Below, one piece after another: positions 36,663 to 45,194 of a DNA stretch of 64,000 nt. Position numbers and translations under genes: made by a program. This stretch comes from Streptococcus pyogenes. Its GTDB lineage: Bacteria > Bacillota > Bacilli > Lactobacillales > Streptococcaceae. Below the pieces are notes generated by a model. That model did no database searches. It worked only from the letters and a program-made list of their open reading frames with translations, and had not been told where the DNA came from. The DNA lies in the NCBI RefSeq assembly GCF_002055535.1, contig NZ_LN831034.1:1736001-1800000 (forward strand). The letters run 5' to 3'. Numbering within the stretch: position 1 is the first letter of the stretch; every line of letters begins with the position of its first letter.

Positions 36663-37592
36663 CTATTTTTGGGCAGGTTGTTTTTGGTTAGGTTTTGCAA
36701 ACTGGGCTAAGATATTGGCAAATGCTTTGTCTTTGATTTTGACATTTGCTTTATCAAGAGCTTTAGCGATGACTTTGTTTTGGAAGTCAGGGTCTTTTAA
36801 TTTGCCAGTCACGATGATGTCTTTCAAGCGTTTTTGGTACGCTTTCCAGTCTGCTTTTTTAGTTGCTTTTTTGGTGACTTTGATGATATGGTAGGTGCGT
36901 TTTGAGGTGGCTGGATCAAGCGCTGTGATGATTTCTGATCTGTTCCCTTCTTTGAGGCCTGATGCAGCTCTAACTACTTCTGCTGGTAGGGTTGTTTCGC
37001 CTGAGTCAAACGTATAGGTTGTTTTTTTATCGGCTGCAGTGGTTTTTTCTTTGGCAATAGCTGCAAAGTCTGCCCCTTCAGCTTTGACGGCTTCAAGCGC
37101 TGCTTTGGCATCCTCTTCTTTTTCAAACTGCATGATTTCTGCGGTCATGGTTGGGGTATAAGCGTCATAGGCCTGACGGTAGTCTTTTTTTGAGATGGTT
37201 TCGTTTTTGGCTTGTTCTTTGACGGCATATTCGACTAATTTTGTGAGGCGAATTTGTTTTTTATAGGTTTCTGGCGTTAAGCCTGATTGTGCTAGGACTG
37301 TCTTAAAGGATGTACCGTATTGGTCTGCGGTTTGTTTATAGGCTTTTTCAACCTCTTTGTCAGAGACTTTGTTGGCATATTGTGTCTCAAAAACGCGGCT
37401 AATCACCAAGCTTAACATGGCTTTTTGTGCGAGTTCTGTGTTTTTGGTCTCATTGTAGAAGTCACTGACAGTGATGGTGTCTCCTTTCATCGAGACGAGT
37501 TTGGTGTTGTTGTGTGATGATTGACAAGCTGATAAGGTCACGACTGTCGCCAGCGTTACCACTCCTGTAATGAGTTTATTCATTTGTTTCAT
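36663..37592 (-). CDS. prsA: PrsA foldase lipoprotein (peptidyl-prolyl isomerase)
   Basis: From MKQMNKLI (ATG 37592, AAAAGGA upstream) a 309-residue lipoprotein with lipobox VTLSAC. A SurA-like N-terminal part is followed by a parvulin domain ([36 protein letters not shown]...[15 protein letters not shown]...RTYHIIKV). It folds secreted proteins on the outer face of the membrane and has been linked to maturation of SpeB. It lies downstream of speB-spi on the same strand; readthrough past the hairpin at 37837 would link them. Confidence 0.93.
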   Translation of the reverse strand: MKQMNKLITGVVTLATVVTLSACQSSHNNTKLVSMKGDTITVSDFYNETKNTELAQKAMLSLVISRVFETQYANKVSDKEVEKAYKQTADQYGTSFKTVLAQSGLTPETYKKQIRLTKLVEYAVKEQAKNETISKKDYRQAYDAYTPTMTAEIMQFEKEEDAKAALEAVKAEGADFAAIAKEKTTAADKKTTYTFDSGETTLPAEVVRAASGLKEGNRSEIITALDPATSKRTYHIIKVTKKATKKADWKAYQKRLKDIIVTGKLKDPDFQNKVIAKALDKANVKIKDKAFANILAQFAKPNQKQPAQK

Positions 37593-38071
37593 GTCCTTTT
37601 GAGCCTCTTTTCTCATTAATAATTACTGTTATCTTATATCATTAGTCTTAAACGTAGCTTAATCTTGCTTTTTGGTGTTGCTGCTCGTTGTGACTGTTCG
37701 TTAGAAAGCCACTGTCTTTAGGATAGGTTAGGTTGTGGTGTTTGGCTGTAGTCATGTATGAACAGAATCTGACGTTGGCTATTTTTGAGTGTTGTTTTCT
37801 TGCCACGGTATGGCTAGAATAACTCTCAAAAATCGTAAAAGGACTGAGTCCCATCTCTACAGAACTCAGTCCTTTACCTTGGCATCTTAGGGAAGTCATC
37901 ATTAGTAGGCGTTGATGACCTCCTTTATCAATGGGTGACTTTTCGATGGAAACAGTCTGCTCCATGAGACAAACACTTGCTTAGGTCGGCGTGAAACTTA
38001 AAAGGTAGTGGTATTTTAGAAACACGGTCGTCTTAAACGAGTGGTGAGGGGGCAAAAGCTACTTTGACCGA
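37593..38071. other. spi-prsA intergenic region
   Basis: 479 bp holding the spi terminator (37837-37875). A 105-codon minus-strand frame (37965-37648) crosses that hairpin, has no recognisable domain and is judged non-coding. Confidence 0.5.
37837..37875 (-). terminator. Terminator after speB-spi
   Basis: GGACTGAGT and ACTCAGTCC, a 9-bp stem with a 14-nt loop; minus strand continues TTTTACG. Confidence 0.75.
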
Positions 38072-38377
38072 TCAATCCAAAGAGTTGATTTGTTTTTGGT
38101 AAGCTTCTATCATACTCCTGACATTATCATGGTTGAGGTCTAGGTTATTATCAAAAGAATAGCCTAAAATGGTGTGCGCTCTGGTGTCTCCTGATACGAT
38201 GATAAATCCAGCAGGAGACAAAGCATAGATGTATAGCTCACCACCTGAGTGATCTGTGTCTGATGGATAGCTTAACTGCTGCACGCGCATAGGGGTTTTT
38301 GTTTGTGTGTTTTCGGCACAAAAGGTTTCAGCTATGCGGCGTGCCTCAGGTTCTGTTCTAACGAAATGCATTTCCAT
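38072..38377 (-). CDS. spi: Spi, intracellular streptopain inhibitor
   Basis: A 101-residue cytoplasmic protein without signal peptide. Its core LYIYALSPAGFIIVSGDTRAHTILGYS parallels the SpeB propeptide segment [27 protein letters not shown], so it mimics the propeptide and blocks SpeB inside the cell. Directly after speB (one base between stop and ATG), ensuring coupled synthesis. The shared sequence suggests duplication of the propeptide domain. Confidence 0.95.
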   Translation of the reverse strand: MEMHFVRTEPEARRIAETFCAENTQTKTPMRVQQLSYPSDTDHSGGELYIYALSPAGFIIVSGDTRAHTILGYSFDNNLDLNHDNVRSMIEAYQKQINSLD

Positions 38378-38378
38378 A

Positions 38379-39575
38379 CTAAGGTTTGATGCCTACAACA
38401 GCACTTTGGTAACCGTTGAAGCCGCCTGCGCCGCCACCAGTACCAAGAGCTGAAGGGTTTAGTGCGTCAAGACGGAAGAAGCCGTCAGAGACTCCACCCC
38501 AACCCCAGTTAACATGGTAGAAGTTACGTCCGTCAGCACCATCGATAACAAAGGCATGTCCGCCTACTTTACCGACACCTTGGTAGTATACTGGTTGGTT
38601 TTGAGATAATTCTTTGTCAATTTGTGCTTCCCAATCTTGTTTGCTAAAGTCGCCACGGTTGATTTGGTGAACAGATTGGTTGTAGCCAAAGTTTTCTTTC
38701 AAGGCTCTTTGAACACGAGAGCTACCTGCAGAACCACTAGATGGACCATAATCCATGTCTACTGAAATACCAACATCAGCCATCAATTCTGAAATCGCCA
38801 TTTTTTGAACGTTAGATTCTCTTCCGCTATAAGTAGGTAAGATGTTGTTCCAGTTGTATTGTCTAGTAGAGATAGCTGCAAACAAGTTCTTAGGATGGTT
38901 GAAATATGGGTTATTTGAGCTTAGTGTGTAAGTGTAGTCTTTCAACCCTTTGTTAGGGTAATTATGATATTTCATAATTTGAGCAGTTGCAGTAGCAACA
39001 CATCCTGTAGCTGCATGTTGACCTACAAAAGATTGTTCACCTGGTTTTACTTTTTCAATAACAGGTGTCAATAGGTTGTAAGGGTTACCTTGATTGTAAT
39101 GAATGCCTTTTGAATCAAGGAGAGATTTAACAACTGGTTGTTTAATCTCAGCGGTACCAGCATAAGTAGTGTCTAATTTTTTGTTTTCTTTGATTTGTTC
39201 GACATAACTTTCCATGAAGGAAGCAATGTTTTCTTTACCGTTAGCGTCAAATGATCCGCTGGTAGAGTATCCTAGAATTTCTGGAGAACGTTTATCTCCT
39301 GAAACGATAACAAATCCTCCAGTAGAAATATTGTAAACATACATATTAGAGCCAGAAAGTTCTCCACCTAAGTTAACTTTGTCAAGCTTAATATCTTCTG
39401 CGCTTCGTGCACCTGCTTTGATAGCTGCTGATTTTTGGATAAATGTGATAGCGCTATCTTTTGCTTCTTTTTCGTTACGAGCAAAGTTTTGATCGGCAAA
39501 TACTGGGTTAGCAAGAACAAATCCACCTAATGCTAAAAGACTTAATAATCTGACACCTAATTTCTTTTTATTCAT
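38379..39575 (-). CDS. speB: Streptopain, pyrogenic exotoxin B cysteine protease SpeB
   Basis: A 398-residue preproenzyme (C10 family). The signal is 27 residues (LANPVFA), the propeptide runs to about residue 145, and mature protease begins [10 protein letters not shown]. The catalytic Cys192 is in [12 protein letters not shown] and His340 in [11 protein letters not shown] glycine-rich loop [27 protein letters not shown] is near the C-terminus. Secreted and self-activated; degrades host matrix, immunoglobulins and many bacterial proteins. Expressed from the SIP/RopB-controlled promoter about 700 bp upstream and followed by spi. Confidence 0.98.
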   Translation of the reverse strand: MNKKKLGVRLLSLLALGGFVLANPVFADQNFARNEKEAKDSAITFIQKSAAIKAGARSAEDIKLDKVNLGGELSGSNMYVYNISTGGFVIVSGDKRSPEILGYSTSGSFDANGKENIASFMESYVEQIKENKKLDTTYAGTAEIKQPVVKSLLDSKGIHYNQGNPYNLLTPVIEKVKPGEQSFVGQHAATGCVATATAQIMKYHNYPNKGLKDYTYTLSSNNPYFNHPKNLFAAISTRQYNWNNILPTYSGRESNVQKMAISELMADVGISVDMDYGPSSGSAGSSRVQRALKENFGYNQSVHQINRGDFSKQDWEAQIDKELSQNQPVYYQGVGKVGGHAFVIDGADGRNFYHVNWGWGGVSDGFFRLDALNPSALGTGGGAGGFNGYQSAVVGIKP

Positions 39576-39740
39576 TTTTTTTATACCTCTTTCAAAATAA
39601 GTTAATCTACTGCATTTGCTTTTAACGGTACATTGGACACACCTCCTTACTTAGCTGAATCGTATGGTTATCATACGATGTCGCTGATACCATGAATGGT
39701 AATAGACAATAACACGGTTAGTTGACACTGACAACCCAAC

Positions 39741-39773
39741 CCAATTATTCTCATCTCATGTGAGCCTAATTGG
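39741..39773. other. Hairpin in the speB leader
   Basis: CCAATTA...TAATTGG with an inner CTCAT/ATG-GAG stem and no U-run on the speB strand; a possible RNA stability or regulatory structure. Confidence 0.4.
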
Positions 39774-40220
39774 TTTTGGTCAAAAGACGCTATGAGTCGT
39801 TGCACTTATCATCTTTTGGTTGATCTCTTATCTTCTGCCGTATCTACTAGGCAGACTGATAGGCAAGATCAGCTAGCAAACAATAGGTTGTGCTTGACAG
39901 TTTTTTTAGATGATATGGGACCGTTCTCATTTTGTTAATAACTGATTCTGTGATAAGGATCGTGATAGGGTCCACAACACCAAGTGAAAGTCCTTTGTCT
40001 TTTTTTGGGTTGTCCATTAGTTGACTCGTAGGCTTTTTCCTGGCTGATTTATCTCATTTTTACTGACAATTAGCCTTTTAGTTACTATTGTGGCTAGTAG
40101 ATGCTCATTTCAGTTGACAAGAAACTTAAAAATACTGATAATATAAACAAAATGATTCTTTTGTTTGTCAATGCTTTTATTGACTTCTCATTTTTATCTA
40201 CTACCATTTTGCAAAAGGAA

Positions 40221-40247
40221 CTACAAAAATAGTAACAATAACCACAT
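40221..40247 (-). CDS. sip: SIP, SpeB-inducing leaderless signal peptide (8 residues)
   Basis: On the minus strand ATG TGG TTA TTG TTA CTA TTT TTG TAG encodes MWLLLLFL, identical to the published SIP pheromone. A very strong ribosome site AAAGGAGG lies 9 bp upstream. SIP is exported, re-imported and binds RopB, which then activates the sip-speB promoter at high cell density. It lies at the 5' end of the speB transcript, behind a RopB box. Confidence 0.93.
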   Translation of the reverse strand: MWLLLLFL

Positions 40248-40278
40248 AGTAGGCGCCTCCTTTTAACCTTATGGCTAT

Positions 40279-40284
40279 ATCATA
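40279..40284 (-). promoter_or_regulatory. Candidate -10 of the sip-speB promoter
   Basis: Minus strand TATGAT (40284-40279), start near 40272, about 25 nt before the SIP start. No good -35 is visible, as expected for an activator-dependent promoter. The RopB box centre lies about 53 bp upstream of the start. Confidence 0.5.
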
Positions 40285-40312
40285 GCTGCTTATTTTGCTA
40301 ACCCATTATTTT

Positions 40313-40337
40313 GTTACGTATTAGGTACACACGTAAC
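40313..40337. promoter_or_regulatory. RopB-type palindrome, copy 1 (sip-speB side)
   Basis: GTTACGT, 11 bp, ACGTAAC, a perfect inverted repeat. Confidence 0.75.
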
Positions 40338-40375
40338 GTATTTTTAACATCTATTAGATTAGAAAGGTTTAACAT

Positions 40376-40411
40376 ATGACAGTTGATAAAACTATCGCAT
40401 CTGGCTATTGA
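40376..40411 (+). other. Mini open frame in the duplicated ropB leader
   Basis: ATG ACA GTT GAT ... TAT TGA encodes MTVDKTIASGY. It follows copy 1 of the palindrome at about the same distance that ropB follows copy 2 (AGAAAGGTTTAACAT-ATG versus AGGAAGGCTTGACAT-ATG), so it looks like a duplicated and decayed ropB start. It could still be translated. Confidence 0.4.
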
Positions 40412-40457
40412 CCTTATGCACCTATCATAAGCGACTATCATCCGAAACATTCAACTT

Positions 40458-40482
40458 GTTACGTATTAGGTACATGCGTAAC
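40458..40482. promoter_or_regulatory. RopB-type palindrome, copy 2 (ropB side)
   Basis: GTTACGT, 11 bp, GCGTAAC (one mismatch), ending 33 bp before the ropB start; suggests autoregulation. Confidence 0.65.
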
Positions 40483-40515
40483 GTATTTTTGACATCAACT
40501 AGGAAGGCTTGACAT

Positions 40516-41358
40516 ATGGAAATTGGTGAAACCGTTGAATTCATTAGGCATTCAAAAAACATTTCGATTAAACAAGTTTGTGGTGATTATCTCACTAGGC
40601 AAACCTATTATCGTTTTATTAAAAATAATCTTGACATTTCTTCGAAAAAGTTACTTTATATCTTAGACAACTTGAATGTCAATGTTGATGAGTTTCTCTT
40701 TATTAGTAATAACTTTAAACAATACAAAGAATTTATTGATATGGATACGGCAAAACATTATTTTGAATGCCGAAACATAGAAGGTTTAAATCATATCCTT
40801 GATTCTTATAAAGATAGTAAGTCAACAAAGGAAAAGAACCTTTTTGCCTTGGTCAAGGTGTTATTAGCAACTCTTACTGAGGAAGACTGTCTGACAGAGC
40901 GGACTTATTTGTCAAACTATCTTATTAATATTGAAACTTGGAGTCACTATGAGACTGTGCTTTTTAATAATTGTATGTTTATTTTTGAGTCTTGCTTTAT
41001 TGAGATGGTGTTTTCAAAAGTTATTTTGAACCTCGATAAATACAATACCCTAAGGTATTATGGGAATGAATCGATTCGGATGTTTGTCAATATGTTGATT
41101 TTGTTTATTCAGCGACAAGAGTATGATAAAGCTTCTGAGATTTTGGCAAAAATTGAAGATTATCAGCTAAATGATGATTGCTTATATGAACGGTGTTGTG
41201 TGTCTTTTTTTGATGGCATTATTGGCCTCATAAATGGTAAAGAGGGGGCTGAGCAAAAGTGTGTGCAGATCTTGGAGATCTTCCAATTACTTAATTGCAA
41301 AACGATCCATCATATGTTTCAAACCTACCTAGAAGCCATTAAACATAAACTGTCCTGA
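40516..41358 (+). CDS. ropB: RopB (Rgg family) quorum-sensing regulator of speB
   Basis: A 280-residue Rgg protein: N-terminal XRE helix-turn-helix (IGETVEFIRHSKNISIKQVCGDYLTRQTYYRFIKNNLDIS, about 2-42) and a C-terminal TPR-like repeat domain that binds SIP. It includes C222-type cysteines reported to matter for function (NDDCLYERCCVSFFDG). Divergent from speB and required for its expression. AGGAAGG lies 8 bp before the ATG. A terminator follows. Confidence 0.97.
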   Translation: MEIGETVEFIRHSKNISIKQVCGDYLTRQTYYRFIKNNLDISSKKLLYILDNLNVNVDEFLFISNNFKQYKEFIDMDTAKHYFECRNIEGLNHILDSYKDSKSTKEKNLFALVKVLLATLTEEDCLTERTYLSNYLINIETWSHYETVLFNNCMFIFESCFIEMVFSKVILNLDKYNTLRYYGNESIRMFVNMLILFIQRQEYDKASEILAKIEDYQLNDDCLYERCCVSFFDGIIGLINGKEGAEQKCVQILEIFQLLNCKTIHHMFQTYLEAIKHKLS

Positions 41359-41365
41359 GGCTCTT

Positions 41366-41399
41366 TAAAAAGCTAACGCTCTTATGGTGTTAGCTTTTT
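41366..41399 (+). terminator. Terminator of ropB
   Basis: AAAAAGCTAAC, 10-nt loop, GTTAGCTTTTT. Confidence 0.88.
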
Positions 41400-41486
41400 G
41401 ATTTGGTATCTTAATAAATGGTGTAGTTTATCTCAACAGCTCCAGGGCGATTTTTTCAATTTGCTTTTTACTTTTTGACAAATCAT

Positions 41487-41516
41487 AAAAAGCAATGACG
41501 ACAATCATTGCTTTTT
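41487..41516. terminator. Bidirectional hairpin between ropB and spd
   Basis: AAAAAGCAATG, ACGACAA loop region, CATTGCTTTTT, with A/T runs on both sides. Confidence 0.75.
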
Positions 41517-41556
41517 CTAGTATTTTTACTTTCTATAGTCATTGCTTTTTTTGATG

Positions 41557-41595
41557 TAAAAAGCTAGGCCTAGTGAGCAGAGGTCTAGCCTTTTG
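41557..41595 (-). terminator. Terminator of spd
   Basis: AAAAAGCTAG-CCT pairs with AGG-CTAGCCTTTT just after the spd stop; minus-strand U-run present. Confidence 0.75.
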
Positions 41596-41598
41596 GTA

Positions 41599-42414
41599 TT
41601 ATTTCTGAGTAGGTGTACCGTTATGGTAGTTAATGGTGTAGCCATTAGCTGTGTTGTAAACTAATACTTTCTCGTTGATGGTATTATCAGAAGATTGCAT
41701 TGATACCACGACAGCTCTTGGAATCAACTCGTCTGCGTTATAGATTGGAGCAGCTTCATAATAAAGATAGCCATCACGATTTGCTTCTAACCATTCTTGA
41801 GCTCTTTGTTCGGTATAGCGCATGCCGCCTTTTTGGTCACGACCTCCTACATTTTGGGTACGTGTCCCTGTAACGGCATTGACTCTGAGTGCATCTCCAC
41901 CGAGACTATCTGCAATGAGATGACTTCTATTCCAGAAATCTCCGACATAAGATAGACCATTTAACCATTCAATTTTATATTTGACATGATTAGGGTTTCC
42001 AGTCCAGCCTGCGGGGTTTTGATTTTTACCGAAAGATTGTCTAACACCGTAGCTACCTTCAACATTGGCATAAGTCAATGTACCTCTAGCAGTACGCGTC
42101 CTTCCTAACTCATCTAATTTGCTATAGAGAATATCTCCTGCTTTAGGAAAGAGTGCTGGAGTGATCTGACTAGTACCTAAGGTTTTGTAATAGTTGGGAC
42201 TGTCATTGAATGTCCAAGCTAATGCTTCGTTTAGGTACTTGCTTGCGCCATCATTTAGAACAACATCATTTGAGACCTGTGTTTGTCGTGCCAGTGCAGT
42301 ATTTTCAAGTGTGACTGTTGTTACAGCCATTGTGGCTGATACAAGAGCTACCATTGAAAATTTTACTAGCCGACATTTTTTAGAAAAAACCCGTCTTGAT
42401 CCAAGTAGATTCAT
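41599..42414 (-). CDS. spd: Streptodornase B / mitogenic factor Spd (DNase, SpeF)
   Basis: From ATG 42414 (AAAGAGGACAAG upstream) a 271-residue secreted nuclease. A long signal ends near TALA, giving mature RQTQVSNDVV. The catalytic core of the DNA/RNA non-specific endonuclease family is visible: WNRSHLIADSLGG with the general-base His, and TGTRTQNVGGRDQKGGMRYTE with the metal-binding Asn. It degrades neutrophil DNA traps. Chromosomal, convergent with ropB, flanked by terminators. Confidence 0.95.
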   Translation of the reverse strand: MNLLGSRRVFSKKCRLVKFSMVALVSATMAVTTVTLENTALARQTQVSNDVVLNDGASKYLNEALAWTFNDSPNYYKTLGTSQITPALFPKAGDILYSKLDELGRTRTARGTLTYANVEGSYGVRQSFGKNQNPAGWTGNPNHVKYKIEWLNGLSYVGDFWNRSHLIADSLGGDALRVNAVTGTRTQNVGGRDQKGGMRYTEQRAQEWLEANRDGYLYYEAAPIYNADELIPRAVVVSMQSSDNTINEKVLVYNTANGYTINYHNGTPTQK

Positions 42415-42777
42415 ATGCTTGTCCTCTTTTCTAATTTCGCTCACTAACCATAGTATACGCTTACTTAACTAGTTTATCAATAGTTTTTTTAAAAAATATG
42501 AAAATTAAAGGAGATAGTAAGGAGAAAAAAGAAGGCGTTGTCTTTTTGTTTTGCCATACTAATATCATTTTTGAAATAGGTGCTGTGTGTCACCTAGAGG
42601 TGGTGATTGTATTTAGGCCTAGGTAAGATGGTTACTTTACTATCGTTTCTTTGACTTTTACCAAGTAGGGGATTTCAGTAGTCAACACCTCTTAAAAAAG
42701 AACTATTCCCTCTTTAGCTGTTGTAGAGGTTTCTTAAAATCTTTTATGTTACAATAAAGAAAAAAAGGAGGTTTCAC
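42415..42777. other. spd-pgpA intergenic region
   Basis: 363 bp between divergent genes. TACAAT at 42750 is a possible -10 of pgpA; no other structure was recognised. Confidence 0.4.
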
Positions 42778-43287
42778 ATGTCAACTGACCATCAATTACG
42801 AGAAGTTTCTTATCAATTACTGGCTGAGCGAGGGGTTTCTTTAGAAGCTATTGCAGAGCTGGTGCTTTTTTTGCAGAATGATTATATTCCCAATTTGACC
42901 ATGGCAGAATGTTTAGAGAGCGTTGAGGCGGTGCTTGCAAAACGAGAAGTGCAAAATGCTATTATCACTGGGGTAGAATTGGATAAATTGGCTGAAGCCA
43001 ACCAGCTGTCTGAGCCACTCCTTAGTATCTTGAAAACCGACCAAGGGCTGTATGGGATTGATGAAATCCTGGCCTTATCCATTGTTAACCTCTATGGGTC
43101 TATCGGTTTTACCAATTATGGGTATCTGGACAAGACAAAACCGGGAATAGTTGACAAACTCAACCACAAAGATGGCTACTCCTGCCATACCTTTTTAGAT
43201 GATATTGTTAGCGCCATTGCGGCAGCAGCTGCCAGTCGTATTGCCCACAATGACCCCGCTAAAAGTGCTATTACCAACCAACAATAA
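42778..43287 (+). CDS. pgpA: Phosphatidylglycerophosphatase A family protein
   Basis: A 169-residue soluble-looking PgpA-domain protein (YQLLAERGVSLEAIAELVLFLQNDYIPNLTMAECLESVEAVLAKREVQNAIITGVELDKLAE..., DEILALSIVNLYGSIGFTNYGYLDKTKPG). AAAGGAGG precedes the ATG. The family removes phosphate from PGP in phospholipid synthesis, although the Gram-positive short form is less well tested. Single gene with a terminator. Confidence 0.8.
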   Translation: MSTDHQLREVSYQLLAERGVSLEAIAELVLFLQNDYIPNLTMAECLESVEAVLAKREVQNAIITGVELDKLAEANQLSEPLLSILKTDQGLYGIDEILALSIVNLYGSIGFTNYGYLDKTKPGIVDKLNHKDGYSCHTFLDDIVSAIAAAAASRIAHNDPAKSAITNQQ

Positions 43288-43291
43288 GCAA

Positions 43292-43328
43292 AACAAGTCT
43301 AGGAAGTGACTCCCTAGACTTGTTTTTT
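43292..43328. terminator. Terminator between pgpA and gldA
   Basis: AACAAGTCTAGG, 9-nt loop, CCTAGACTTGTT, T7; serves pgpA and possibly convergent gldA. Confidence 0.9.
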
Positions 43329-43368
43329 TGAGGTTATCTGGCAAATAAGAAATCTCTTTTTGGTTAGC

Positions 43369-44457
43369 CTATCGACTCGTAACATAGGCATCAACAGCAA
43401 CCAAAGCCGCTGCTACATCTTCTGGACTGATAACAAATGGCATTTGATGGATGGTTTCGCCTGCCATGGTTGCTTGACGGCCAATTTTTAAGAAATCCTC
43501 TTGAGTAGCCGTGTCTAAATGCATTTCTTTGAGGGTTGTTGGCATGCCAATAGCTTGGTAAAAGTCGATGTAGCGGTCAATTTCTTCACGCGAACGATTT
43601 TCCAAGAAGAGTTGGGTCAACGTGCCATAGGCGACTTTTTCACCATGGGTAAGGTGATGAATAGCACCTGTCAGCGCTGTAAAGCCATTGTGAATGGCAT
43701 GTGCAGCAGCCAGACCCGCACTTTCAAAACCAAGCCCACTAAGAAGTGTATTGGCTTCAATGACATTTTCCAAGGCCGGGGTCACGACTTGTCTGTCACA
43801 GCTAGCCATCGCTTTTAGGCCATCTGCAAACAAGGTCTGCTCACAGGCTTTGGCAATGGCAACTCCTGCCAAGGTTTGATTGCCACCTGCCATGGTGTCT
43901 CCATTTTTTTGCATAACAGCACGCGCCTCTACCCATGTTGCTAACCCATCTGCAATCCCTGACGCCAATAAGCGTTTTGGTGCCTGACAGATCACTTGTG
44001 TGTCAACCAATACAAGATCTGGATTCTTTGAATAGAAAATGTATTTTTCAAAGGCTCCTTCATCGGTGTAAATAACCGATAAGGCTGAGGTTGGGGCATC
44101 TGTTGAAGCAATGGTTGGGGCAATAATCACCGGAACAGCAAGTAAGTCAGCGATAGCCTTAGCACTGTCAATGGTTTTTCCACCACCAAGTCCAATAATA
44201 ACATCATTGCCATTTTCCTTGGCAATGGCAACCACGCGGCTGATTTCATTATCTGAGGCTTCGCCATTAAAGGCTACGTGAACAGGAGTCATGCCATTAT
44301 CTATCAAATAGCTTTCAAATCTTTCTCCGACGATGCCATACACCACGTCATCACACAGTAAAATGGGGCTATCCCCTAGTTGTTTTAGGGTTTTAACATT
44401 GGTAAACAAGGCATTTTTACCTTGAATGTAACGAGATGGACTTGCAAATACTTTCAT
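43369..44457 (-). CDS. gldA: Iron-type alcohol dehydrogenase, GldA (glycerol/1,2-diol dehydrogenase)
   Basis: A 362-residue group III alcohol dehydrogenase. The NAD loop GLGGGKTIDSAKAIAD (about 93-108) and metal ligands Asp (GIADGLATWVEA), His (AAHAIHNGFTAL) and His (HLTHGEKVAYG) are all present. GldA interconverts glycerol and dihydroxyacetone, or 1,2-propanediol and hydroxyacetone. As the last gene of a PTS/radical-enzyme/aldolase operon it probably reduces a short hydroxy-ketone to recycle NADH. 56 bp after the aldolase gene. Confidence 0.93.
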   Translation of the reverse strand: MKVFASPSRYIQGKNALFTNVKTLKQLGDSPILLCDDVVYGIVGERFESYLIDNGMTPVHVAFNGEASDNEISRVVAIAKENGNDVIIGLGGGKTIDSAKAIADLLAVPVIIAPTIASTDAPTSALSVIYTDEGAFEKYIFYSKNPDLVLVDTQVICQAPKRLLASGIADGLATWVEARAVMQKNGDTMAGGNQTLAGVAIAKACEQTLFADGLKAMASCDRQVVTPALENVIEANTLLSGLGFESAGLAAAHAIHNGFTALTGAIHHLTHGEKVAYGTLTQLFLENRSREEIDRYIDFYQAIGMPTTLKEMHLDTATQEDFLKIGRQATMAGETIHQMPFVISPEDVAAALVAVDAYVTSR

Positions 44458-44513
44458 CGTTGAACTCCTTTATCTGTGATTCCTAATGATGTGATTACTA
44501 CTGATGCTATTTC

Positions 44514-45182
44514 TTAAATGCTCTTGCGGTGATGAATGGCTTCCCAATCCTTGCCAAAATCGTCAACCGCTTTTTGAATAGATGGCATGGCAAATCCTGC
44601 TTCAAACACATCTGGGCCAGCAGTGATGGCTTGTGCTCCTAGAGCAAAGGATTTATTAACCTGAGCCACATTTTTAAAGCTTGCTGCCAAAATCTTACTA
44701 TTAGCATTCTCGCGGTTAATAGCTTCTGCTAATTGTTCTATGACAGCTTCTGGATCAATATTAAGATTTTCCATACGGTTATAGTAAGGAGCCAAATAAT
44801 CAGCGCCAGCTTCAATGGCTAATAGTCCTTGGAAGGTCGTATAAATAGCGGTTGCTGTGATGTGATAGCCTTCGGCTTTCAAGGTTTTAATGGCTGCAAG
44901 GCCCTCTGTGGTTACAGGTACTTTGACATACACACTATCTCCACATTGCCTGCGGATTTCAGCAGCATCTTTTAAGATGCCTTCGTAATCTTGGGCGATC
45001 ACTTGAACATGAATAGAAGCCTTGTCACCGATAATAGCACGGACTTCTCGAATCCGTTCAAAGAAATCAATCTCACCTTCTTTTTTGGCAATAGAAGGGT
45101 TTGAGGTCACACCTGCGAGAGGCAAAATGTGATGCCATTTTTTAATAGCTTCTAAATCTAAAGTGTCTAACATGTATTCCAT
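44514..45182 (-). CDS. fsa: Fructose-6-phosphate aldolase-like (FSA/TalC) enzyme
   Basis: A 222-residue class I aldolase of the short transaldolase (FSA/MipB/TalC) group. [11 protein letters not shown] (about 21-31), the Schiff-base Lys87 in [16 protein letters not shown], the DYLAPYYNR segment and LAASFKN resemble E. coli FSA more than transaldolase. FSA enzymes use hydroxyacetone or dihydroxyacetone as donor with glyceraldehyde 3-phosphate. Twelve bp after the glycyl radical enzyme gene and before gldA; the three are likely sequential steps. Confidence 0.88.
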   Translation of the reverse strand: MEYMLDTLDLEAIKKWHHILPLAGVTSNPSIAKKEGEIDFFERIREVRAIIGDKASIHVQVIAQDYEGILKDAAEIRRQCGDSVYVKVPVTTEGLAAIKTLKAEGYHITATAIYTTFQGLLAIEAGADYLAPYYNRMENLNIDPEAVIEQLAEAINRENANSKILAASFKNVAQVNKSFALGAQAITAGPDVFEAGFAMPSIQKAVDDFGKDWEAIHHRKSI

Positions 45183-45194
45183 ACTTATTTTCTC

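Larger units (their letters stand above)
39576..40515. other. speB-ropB intergenic regulatory region
   Basis: 940 bp separating divergent speB and ropB. From ropB towards speB it contains two copies of a RopB-like palindrome (40458-40482 and 40313-40337), a plus-strand mini-frame (40376-40411), a promoter for the SIP-speB transcript, the SIP gene (40247-40221) and a structured leader of about 650 nt with a hairpin at 39741-39773. Confidence 0.8.

Noticed and set aside
37648..37965. Minus-strand frame of 105 codons between spi and prsA
   Set aside because: Crosses the transcription terminator at 37837 and shows no domain or signal peptide.
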